Below are positions 38,401-45,138 of a DNA stretch of 64,000 bases, one piece after another. The notes under the pieces were generated by a model. The model was not told the DNA's origin, ran no database searches, and worked only from the letters and a program-made list of their open reading frames with translations. The DNA is from JAGQOZ01 sp041399205 (GTDB lineage: Bacteria > Planctomycetota > Planctomycetia > Pirellulales > Pirellulaceae). Position numbers and translations under genes: made by a program. How positions within the stretch are numbered: position 1 is the stretch's first letter; each line of letters opens with the position of its first letter. The stretch is from assembly GCA_041399205.1 (NCBI GenBank), contig JAWKTK010000007.1, positions 62,001 through 126,000 on the forward strand, given 5' to 3'.

Positions 38401-39614
38401 GCACGAGTGCCATTGGTACGAATGCCAGCGTGCTGATGCGAATTCCGTTCCAAGTTTCGTCGATAGACGAACTGAGCCATATTGCCTTGCGAACTCAATA
38501 CGACGATGGCTTTGTGGCATATTTGAACGGACGAAATCGCTAGACGCAATGCTCCGGAAACGCTGGCGTTCGATTCGTCCGCTACTAGTTCTCGAGGTGA
38601 TGTGGATGTCCTGAACGCGGAATCGATTGACCTTTCGGAACATCTTTCGTTACTTCGGACCGGTGACAACGTCTTGTCCATTCACGCTTTAAACTTAACG
38701 GCAGATGACGCCGATCTTTTGAACAATACCACGCTGGTAGCCGGAATTGCCGAAGCGTCCGTGATCATGGATCGATCGGCCACCGTACGAGCTCGAGTGG
38801 TGGTGGACGGTATCTGGTCGCCTGTGGCAGATGCTACCTATCAGACGTCAGCTCTGGCTACCTTGGACGCCTTGCGAATTAGCGAAATTCACTACCACCC
38901 GGCCTCGCCTACCTTAGACGAATTCGCTGCCGGGTTTGACGATGCAGACATGTTCGAATTCATCGAATTGCAGAACGTCAGTGACCAACCGTTGTCATTA
39001 GCAGGCGCGCAGTTCATTTCAGCTCTGGTAGACGGAAGTCGCGAAGGAATTGAATTTGTCTTTGATCCGTTTGCAGAAATTCCGGCTGGCGGCTACGCGA
39101 TGATTGTCAAAGACGTCGACGCCTTTCGTTACCGTTATGGAACCAGCCGTTGGCCGGTTATTGGGACGGGCAGCGGGTAACGGCGGCGAAACCATCACGC
39201 TACAAACGGCCGATTTGGGTGCGGTTTCCGTTACGTACAATGACGATTGGTATCCGCTGACCGATGAAAATCGGCGGTTCGTTGGAAGTGCGACAACCAC
39301 AAACACAGGGTTGGGCAGCTTGGAATCGAGCGGCAACGTGGAGTTCCGGAGCGTATCACGGCACGCCCGGCCGAGGACCACAGGCCTTGCCAGGCGATGC
39401 GAACCAGGATGGTGTTTTCGATTCGTCCGATCTAATGTTGGTCTTCCAAGCTAACGAATACGAAGACGACATCGCCGGCAATTCAACTTGGGAAGAAGGC
39501 GACTGGAACGGCGATGGCGAATTTAATTCGCAAGACATCGTTTGGGCTTTCATGAACGCCACCACGGTCATATCCGCTCGACCGCACATCCTAGCCCGAA
39601 GCGTGATTTTTTAA
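35431..39614 (+). CDS. CotH-kinase / lamin-tail / chitobiase-C surface protein (several frameshifts)
   Basis: A very large exported protein (about 1390 residues when repaired). ATG 35431 follows GAGGCGGA. The LEPR-XLL-type block is NETLESRLLLSGE, residues about 22-34. Next are a lamin-tail domain (ISEFMASNSNTLLDRYREFSDWIEIYN), a chitobiase/hexosaminidase C-terminal type domain (ATIRYTVDGNIPDESSP), and the CotH kinase-like domain (AGIRIHGGWARRF, YAHLYLNGLYWGMYAVTERMD, WHFHTWDAEAAF). A second TLDGTDPLSSDG domain and a second lamin-tail (LRISEIHYHPASPTLDEFA) follow, then dockerin-like calcium repeats (GDANQDGVFDSSDLMLVF). Frame breaks fall near 38060, 38540, 39168 and 39270. The last residues in the open frame run into an intergenic repeat, so the true C-terminus is uncertain. 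Confidence 0.82.
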
Positions 39615-39710
39615 GTTGCGTATTAGCATCTTCCCGAAATTTCCTAGCCCGAAGCGTGAGCAAGGGGACTTCAGAATCGCTCAAATTCCCCTAACTTACG
39701 TTTCGGGCTA
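39592..39710. repeat. Inverted repeat of the TAGCCCGAAGCGT family
   Basis: TAGCCCGAAGCGTGA occurs at 39592 and again, as TAGCCCGAAGCGTGAGCAAG, from 39645. The right arm ending AACTTACGTTTCGGGCTA (to 39710) is the reverse complement of the second copy. Same family as 29993-30124. It overlaps the 3' end of the CotH frame and probably follows its true stop. Confidence 0.68.
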
Positions 39711-40204
39711 TGAAAAAGCGTAACTAAACGATCGCAAGTCTTGAAGTTTGTCACGGGGCGCTGATAGTGAGCCAGTCATGAAGCTTTTGTGATGCCACCA
39801 TAGTGGGCGGGTCGGTCGTATTCTTTTTTTCCACAACCCTACAGGGGCAAAGCGATAGGGCTTGTTCCAAAAAAGAATGCTTGGTCATCAGGTGGTTCGC
39901 TGAGCGCGCCCATGAGTACCGCTGCCCGGTGACAGAAGTTACGCATTCCGTTCCGGTGAACCTAGCTTGCATTCTTGTGCTCACATTCGGCAGAATCTGC
40001 TAATTGCTCACCGTGCGCTTTCAGAGATTACGCCGCATTAAGGAGCCGGACATAGCCGGGTCGACGGTAGAGACAATAGGGAACTGGCGAATCGCATGGA
40101 ACAAAGCATGGCTAAAAAGGACAAGTGCTTCAACGGCATAGGCAGCGGATGGATTAGTTGTCCGACAGAATCCCACACGTTGGCTGACTCTAGGCGACTA
40201 CCGT
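39711..40204. other. Intergenic stretch, nothing recognised
   Basis: About 490 bases between convergent genes. Short open frames exist on both strands without family features. A nearly homopolymeric T stretch (TTCTTTTTTTCC, near 39826) is present. I see no tRNA, hairpin or promoter to report. Confidence 0.4.
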
Positions 40205-40604
40205 TCAACGTCGAAGTCGTGATGCAAGTTCTTTCAGGTAGTCTTCAAGCGATAGCCCGGTAACATCCGCAAGAGCCTGGAGAATAGCCTTTGACGCAGG
40301 CTGTTCTCCGTGCTCAACACGGCGCAAATGCCGCTCCGTCACACCCTTGATGTCTGACTGCTTAAAATCGTGCTCCTCTCGCAACGCACGAATCGCCGCA
40401 CCGTATTTTTGGTTGAAGGTAACGGATCGCTGTTGTGCTTTCAGTGCAGTGGTTGGGTCGATGAGTTGCCGAAACTGCTCCCATCCGTAGTGCGCATCTG
40501 CGTGTGAGGCCAATAGATAAACCGTCCATCCTCATCGAATTCGGAAAGATCAATCTCTTCTGGATCTGTTCCAATCACCTCGAGCTTTCCAGGGGCACAC
40601 TCAT
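40205..40604 (-). CDS. DUF2442-like domain fused to an XRE-family helix-turn-helix (frameshifts)
   Basis: Predicted cytosolic regulator or antitoxin of about 130 residues. ATG 40604 lies 5 bases past the stop of the previous gene. After a frame change in CCCC (about 40592), the DUF2442-like part reads KLEVIGTDPEEIDLSEFDED then GRFIYW. The frame changes again at about 40512 and continues SHADAHYGWEQFRQLIDP. The second half is an XRE-type helix-turn-helix: NQKYGAAIRALREEHDFKQS, DIKGVTERHLRRVEHGEQ, PASKAILQALADVTGLSLED. DUF2442 with an HTH is typically found as the second gene of small operons with DUF4160, as here. The Ser-x-x-x-x-Leu-Arg HTH signals are good, but the DUF2442 call rests on pattern, since the frame is broken. 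Confidence 0.62.
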
Positions 40605-40608
40605 TCGC

Positions 40609-41104
40609 TCAAACGTTGCCGTCAGAAGCTCCAGCGTCGTCTTCGACCCACGCATCCACGATCGGGTTCTTTCCCTTCCGATCAGTGATGCCACTCAACA
40701 GCCGGTAGACAAGGTCCGCAAGATGTTCTGCGCTTCGTTCTGCCGCTACGTGCAAACGTTCCGGAGTGCGAATATCAAGCTGCGTTAGCCGCGAAGCCAC
40801 TGCTTCTATTGGCAGACCTCCAAGGATAAGCAATTGCTTGCTTGCCCGTGGGCAGCGAGTTTTTCATTTCCTTGGGAATATCGGCAAGCCGCGAAAGAAA
40901 TAGTGTTGTACCCGTTTTTCTCGTTGGGAGGGAAACCTCCGCAAAGCTGCGAAACCACTTCACTTCCACTTGCGAGCGTTCGGGAGCTGGAAGTCGTTTA
41001 ATGGCTCTCTTGCAGAGTTCAGCGTAGACTGAATTCGTGGCGACAAGCCGCACTTTGCTTGCACTTGATCTGCCTTTTCGAATTGTTGCTGCACTTGTGG
41101 CCAT
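40609..41104 (-). CDS. Unknown protein of a DUF4160-type cassette (one frameshift)
   Basis: I do not recognise this family. ATG 41104 begins 9 bp after the DUF4160 stop. The first part reads MATSAATIRKGRSSASKVRL and continues NSVYAELCKRAIKRLPAPER and GTTLFLSRLADIPKEMKN. The frame breaks at about 40830 and continues LILGGLPIEAVASRLTQLDI, RTPERLHVAAERSAEHLADL and a C-terminus ending DAWVEDDAGASDGNV. Repaired, it has about 165 residues, is basic at the N-terminus and acidic at the C-terminus, with no membrane segment or signal. It sits between DUF4160 and DUF2442-XRE genes, with gaps under 10 bp, so it is very likely part of one operon. A third component or an extra partner of a toxin-antitoxin-like system is one reading. 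Confidence 0.5.
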
Positions 41105-41113
41105 CGACTTAAC

Positions 41114-41375
41114 TCACTGATTCTCTCGTATCTCTTCCCACTGTTCGAGAAGCAGGCAAAAAGTGTTTCCGCAAGCGTTTTTAACTCTTGAGCTGCCTTC
41201 CGCTTGGTTTCTTTACGGTCCATTCCGCTTCAATCATTTCCGAAGCATCGTTGAGGAAGTGCACTTTTGATTTCCCATTCTGCACGCTTCGCGTGAAAAT
41301 GTGGCGGATCGTGGTCATCTGACCAAAACCACAACTTCAATCCATCGATTTCAGCGGCAACCTCGCCATTTCCAT
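41114..41375 (-). CDS. DUF4160 family protein (several frameshifts)
   Basis: Small cytosolic protein of about 87 residues. The recognisable core is EIDGLKLWFWSDDHDPPHFH followed by AKRAEWEIK, the DUF4160 signature (W/Y-x-x-D-H-x-P-P-H-F-H). After an apparent extra A at about 41263 it continues VHFLNDASEMIEAEW, then KRKAAQELKTLAETLF, and ends LLLEQWEEIRENQ at stop 41114-41116. The start is taken as ATG 41375 with an A missing from the AAAA run after it. All breaks are at short homopolymers. DUF4160 genes usually stand immediately before a DUF2442 gene and are suspected toxin-antitoxin-like pairs; here the partner is one gene further on. Confidence 0.68.
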
Positions 41376-41538
41376 TCTACCCCTACTATCGGACATTAGT
41401 CCAGAGCTGCTTTACAGTAATGTCCGTGTAACTACGTGGCGTCAGAGCCGGGCCACCTCAATCCAAAACATCGCAAGGTGCCAGCCAAATTGCTGACACC
41501 TTTTCGGTTACCCGTTTATCATTCAATGTTGGATAATA
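41376..41538. other. Spacer upstream of the DUF4160 cassette, containing an array hairpin
   Basis: Short stretch holding the last copy (41474-41501) of the array hairpin and the likely promoter of the DUF4160 operon. CCGGGCCACC at about 41450 and ATTAGTCC at 41394 are not convincing motifs. Confidence 0.4.
41474..41501. repeat. Array spacer hairpin, copy 1
   Basis: AAGGTGCCAGCCAAATTGCTGACACCTT: on the minus strand it is AAGGTGTCAGC, six-base loop, GCTGGCACCTT, an 11-bp stem with one U-G pair. It follows the end of array copy A by about 38 bases. On the plus strand the stem is followed by TT. Confidence 0.75.
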
Positions 41539-42132
41539 TCAATCAATGTTCGATAAACCCAACCAATGACGCCGGATCCACCCGAACATGGCCAATGCGG
41601 CGGTCAACCCCATCGTTGAAACAGCAGGCCCGCACAAGCACCCACTCGCCTAATCGTTCGTGCGATAAAAACCCCGAACCAATAAGCATGCCACGATTGA
41701 ATCCACCTCAATGTAAAGATCGATATCCGTATCGCTTTCTATGCCTTCAAACGTCGGATGTTGGTCAAGGCCGGCATCTTCGACAATCTGTTCAGGTCGC
41801 TGAACCACGACGGCCGAGTCAGATCTGGATCCCATTCGACATTCAGCCAACCCCATTCCAAGTAGTTTCTTCCGCTCTTCGGGTAACTGTTTGATCTCGT
41901 TAATTAGACTTATGCCTGAATCCACTCTTACGTAGTATTCAGGATCCCACGGATCAAAAAACGTAATGCTCGCGATTGTCTCAACGGAGTCGACCGGCAG
42001 ACTCGTTACTTCCAGCACTCGCAACAACCTCGGGAAAGGGGAAGCCGAATGCAATTCGTAGATACGGTTCGCGTCCCCGCGGACGAAAAATGCTGCAAGG
42101 GCCAGGGCTATGATTGCTGGTTGATTACGCAT
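41539..42132 (-). CDS. Tandem PEP-CTERM paralogue, copy A (frameshifted)
   Basis: One of five tandem copies of a small exported PEP-CTERM protein. ATG 42132 starts a signal peptide (MRNQPAIIALALAAFF). The mature part has the family phrase VTSLPVDSVETIASITFF, SGISLINEIKQLPEE and EDAGLDQHPTFEGIESDTDI. Near 41900 the family phrase LPEGGRNYTQWGWLNVEWDP is replaced by a shifted reading (LPEERKKLLGMGLAECRMG), which shows a frame break there and another near 41690. The C-terminus, readable in a different frame, is PAVSTMGLTAALAMFGWIRR (VPEP lost or shifted), a PEP-CTERM-type anchor. Function unknown; no domain is recognised. Confidence 0.66.
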
Positions 42133-42157
42133 GATGTTCACTCAATCCAAAACTCGC

Positions 42158-42184
42158 AAGGTGCCAGCCAAATCGCTGGACACC
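42158..42184. repeat. Array spacer hairpin, copy 2
   Basis: AAGGTGCCAGCCAAATCGCT then GGACACCTT, the same hairpin with a small change (GGACACC for GACACC). It lies between copies A and B. Confidence 0.7.
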
Positions 42185-42202
42185 TTGTGGATTACCCGTG
42201 AT

Positions 42203-42807
42203 CAATCAATGTTCGATAAACCAGCTTCTTATGACGTTGATCCACCTGAACATGGCCAATGCAGCCGTCAAGCCCATCGCTGAAAAACAGCAGGTTCGGG
42301 CACAAGCACCCATTTGCCGATTGGTTCCCCTGATACAACATACAACGACCCAATTAGCACGCCACGATTGAACCCACCCTCAATGTAAAGATCGATATCC
42401 GTATCGCTTTCTATGCCTTCAAACGTCGGATGTTGGTCGAGGCCGGCATCTTCGACAATCTGTCTAGGATCGCTGAACCATGAAGGCCGAAACACGTTCG
42501 GATCCCATTCGACGTTCAGCCAACCCCACTGCGTGTAGTCCCTGCCGCCTTCTGGTGACGGTTTGACTTGGTTGATCAGGCTGATGCCAGAATTCATGCT
42601 CACCTGATAGTCAGGATCTGCCGGATCCAAAAACGTAATGCTGGCGATTGAATCAACGGAGTCAACCGGCAAACTCGTTACTTCGACTCTAGCCCAAATT
42701 CCCTGTGGGTAGTTTGGCGAGTGGTATTCATAGATACGGTTCGCGTCCCCGCGTGACGAAAAAATTGCCGCAAGGGCCAGAGCTATGATTGCTGGTTGAT
42801 TACGCAT
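42203..42807 (-). CDS. Tandem PEP-CTERM paralogue, copy B (best preserved)
   Basis: Best readable member of the five-copy array. ATG 42807 begins MRNQPAIIALALAAIFSSRG, a probable signal peptide, then ANRIYEYHSPNYPQGIWARV, VTSLPVDSVDSIASITFLDP, YQVSMNSGISLINQVKPSPE, YTQWGWLNVEWDPN and EDAGLDQHPTFEGIESDTDI, DLYIEGGFNRGVLIGS. The frame stays open for about 175 residues up to KWVLVPEPAV. There a run of five T instead of three shifts it; the corrected end is VPEPAVSAMGLTAALAMFRW. So it is a PEP-CTERM protein of about 195 residues with a mature domain of about 140 residues of unknown fold, probably a beta-rich extracellular domain. Confidence 0.74.
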
Positions 42808-42835
42808 GATGTTTTACCTCAATCCAAAACATCGC

Positions 42836-42863
42836 AAGGTGCCAGCCAAATTGCTGACACCTT
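42836..42863. repeat. Array spacer hairpin, copy 3
   Basis: AAGGTGCCAGCCAAATTGCT then GACACCTT, identical in core to copy 1. It lies between copies B and C. Confidence 0.75.
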
Positions 42864-42877
42864 CGGTTACCCGTTTA

Positions 42878-43474
42878 TCAATCAATGTTCGATAAACCCA
42901 GCCTACGCCGGAGCCAACCGAACATGGCCAATGCGGCGGTCAACCCCATCGTTGAAACAGTGCAGCCCGGGCACAAGCACCCATTTGCCGATTGATGGCT
43001 GCCGAAATATAGTAATCCGTCGAGATTAGTACGCCACGACTGAACCCATCAATGTACAGATCAATATCCGTATCGTTTTCCCAGTTCTGAAAAGCCGGAA
43101 ACTGGTCTAAGCCTATTCTCGATAATCTGTCCAAAGTCGGCATACTATGAAGGTCGCGCCACGCTCGGATCCCATTCGACGTTCAACCTACCCCACTGCG
43201 TGTAGTCACTATTGCCCTCCGGCGACTGCTTGATTTTGCTGATCAGGCTGATGCCAGAATTCATGCTCACCTGATACTCAGGATCCGCCGGATCCAGGTA
43301 AACGTAATGCTGGCGATTGAATCAACGGAGTCAACCGGCAAACTCGTTACCTCAACTCTAGCCCAAACTCCCTCTGGGATGAATGGCGAGTGGTATTCAT
43401 AGATACGGTTCGCGTCCCCGCGTGACGAAAAAATTGCCGCAGCGCTGAGCTATGATTGCTGCTTGAATACGCAT
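42878..43474 (-). CDS. Tandem PEP-CTERM paralogue, copy C (frameshifted)
   Basis: Third copy. ATG 43474 starts MRIQAAIIA, but the signal region is already out of frame after about ten codons. The same family phrases are found scattered over three frames: VEVTSLPVDSVDSIASIT (about 43310-43360), a DPADPEYQV-type block, and the acidic QNWENDTDIDLYIDGFSRGV (about 43030-43090). The C-terminal anchor is present near 42900-42970 (TMGLTAALAMFGW). It has more breaks than copy B, so this copy may be a decayed gene. Confidence 0.52.
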
Positions 43475-43501
43475 GATAAAATTTACTCAATTAAACCTCG
43501 C

Positions 43502-43529
43502 AAGGTGCCAGCCAAATCGCTGACACCTT
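43502..43529. repeat. Array spacer hairpin, copy 4
   Basis: AAGGTGCCAGCCAAATCGCT then GACACCTT, the same core with the loop TCG variant. It lies between copies C and D. Confidence 0.75.
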
Positions 43530-43545
43530 TTCGGTTACCCGTTTA

Positions 43546-44155
43546 TCATTCAATGTTCGATAAACCTAATCGCCGACGCCGGATCCAACCGAACATGGCC
43601 AATGCGGCGGTCAACCCCATCGTTAAACAGCAGGTTCTGGCACAAGTACCCACTCGCCTATCTCGCCGTCTGTAACATACAGGGACCCAACAAGCATGCC
43701 ACGATTGAACCCACCCTCGATATAAAGATCGATGTCCGTAATGGTCACATGTTTTGAAAGCCTCGTTTTGAAAGGCAGGATATTGGTCTAATCCGCGATC
43801 AATAACCCACTGTTCAACGTCGACGAACCACGACGGCCGAGTCAGATCTGGATCCCATTCGACATTTAACCAACCCCACTGCGTGTAGTTTCTGCCGCCT
43901 TCTGGCAATTGCTTGATCTCGCTGATTAGGTTGATGCCAGAATCCACACTTACTTGGTACTCAGGATCCGATGGATCCAAAAACGTAATGCTGGATATTG
44001 AATCAACAGATTCAATCGGCAAACTCGTAACTTCGACTTGCCACAACTCCGTATGGATAGGATGCCGAATGCAATTCGTAGATACGGTTCGCATCGCCGC
44101 GTGACGAAAAAATTGCCGCAAGCGCCAGAGCCATGATTGCTGCTTGAATACGCAT
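43546..44155 (-). CDS. Tandem PEP-CTERM paralogue, copy D (frameshifted)
   Basis: Fourth copy, with ATG 44155 (MRIQAAIMALALAAIFSSRG in the correct frame). The longest in-frame part reads VEVTSLPIESVDSISSITFL, DPSDPEYQVSVDSGINLISE, IKQLPEGGRNYTQWGWLNVE, WDPDLTRPSWFVDVEQWVID. A frame break near 43765 precedes the acidic segment. The C-terminus ends GLTAALAMFGWIRRRRLGLS then NIE, which shows the basic run after the membrane segment typical of PEP-CTERM. The PEP itself is shifted (a C is missing after GTTT). Confidence 0.6.
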
Positions 44156-44183
44156 GATGTTTTACCTCAATTCAAAATTTCGC

Positions 44184-44211
44184 AAGGTGCCAGCCAAGTC
44201 GCTGACACCTT
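44184..44211. repeat. Array spacer hairpin, copy 5
   Basis: AAGGTGCCAGCCAAGTCGCT then GACACCTT, the same core. It lies between copies D and E. There is no sixth copy beyond copy E. Confidence 0.75.
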
Positions 44212-44225
44212 GTGGATTAGCCGTT

Positions 44226-44801
44226 TCAATCAATGTTCGATAAACCCAGTCGCCGACGTCGGATCCAACCGAACATGGCCAATGGCGGTCAACCCCATCG
44301 TTGAAACAGCAGGTTCGGGCACAAGCACCCATTCGCCTAATCGTTCGTTCGATGAAAATGGAACCTATAAGCAGGCCACGACTAAACCCACCCTCAATGT
44401 AAAGATCGATATCCATATCAGTTACGGTGTCTGGAAATTGGTCCAGAAATTCTTCGAAAATCTCTCGATCGTCGGGGAACTATGACGGACGAGTCACATT
44501 AGGATCCCATTCGACACTCAGCCAACCCCATTCCGAGACGTTTCTTCCGCCTTCTGGCAATTGCTTGATCTCGTTGATTAGACTATGCCAGAATTTACGC
44601 TTACTCTGGTATTCTGGATCCGACGGATCTAAACGTAATACTGGCGATTGATTCAACGGACCGATCGGCAGGCTAGTGACTTCGACCCTTGCGACAAGTC
44701 CGTATGGATATGATTCCGAATGAAATTCATAGATTCGCATCGCCGCGTGACGACAAAATTGCCGCAAGGGCCAGAGCTATGATTGCTGGTTGATTACGCA
44801 T
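44226..44801 (-). CDS. Tandem PEP-CTERM paralogue, copy E (frameshifted, upstream-most)
   Basis: Fifth and first-transcribed copy. ATG 44801 gives MRNQPAIIALALAAIL; then the frame changes within the signal region. The recognisable phrases are ARVEVTSLPIGPLNQSPVL, LINEIKQLPEGGRNVSEWGW, LSVEWDPNVTRPS and, in another frame, DIDLYIEGGFSRGLLIG near 44380. The C-terminal anchor block is at about 44250-44310 (MGLTAIGHVRLDP-type reading is shifted). The 5' end overlaps the coding-like stretch of 44794-45138 by a few bases. Confidence 0.55.
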
Positions 44802-45138
44802 GATGTTTTACCTCTGTTGCGTCTTGCTTGTCTCCAAATTCGACGCCGAAGATATTGCGAATGAAGAGATCAAAATCGTCCAAAAATCCATCATCACTGC
44901 TCGGATTATCCACCAAAAGCAGGGCTTTGGCAAGCGAATCGACACGGGAATTGTGTTAGCTGGTGCACGAGTGCCTTGTTTTCCCCTAAGCGGCTTGTTT
45001 GTTGAGTTCGTTAATTGCCCATAGCGCATCAATTCTCGTGCGCTGAATAGTGAACGAAGCGTCTTTACTAATAGGTCGATCTGGTGTTCCATTCCGGCAG
45101 CAATTTGGCAGGCAAGAGACGTATCCTCGTGTCACCGA
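44794..45138 (-). other. Coding-like stretch upstream of the array, unidentified
   Basis: On the minus strand three frames join into a protein-like sequence. CCRNGTPDRPISKDASFTIQ and RTRIDALWAINELNKQAA come first, then ENKALVHQLTQ, then DSLAKALLLVDNPSSDDGFL, DDFDLFIRNIFGVEFGDKQD and ATEVKHHA with a stop at 44794-44796. The middle looks like a short coiled coil, a little like the end of tail-fibre chaperone domains, but no family can be claimed. The 3' end overlaps the start of array copy E. It may be a remnant of an adjacent gene, or a gene whose 5' part is lost at the border with the U32 gene. Confidence 0.35.

Noticed and set aside
39803..40003. Open frame of 66 residues on the plus strand
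   Set aside because: It crosses a gene-free stretch, has no start site or family features, and has a competing minus-strand frame.
41474..44211. CRISPR array
   Set aside because: The repeated hairpins are about 670 bases apart with genes between them; no short regular spacers and no cas genes.
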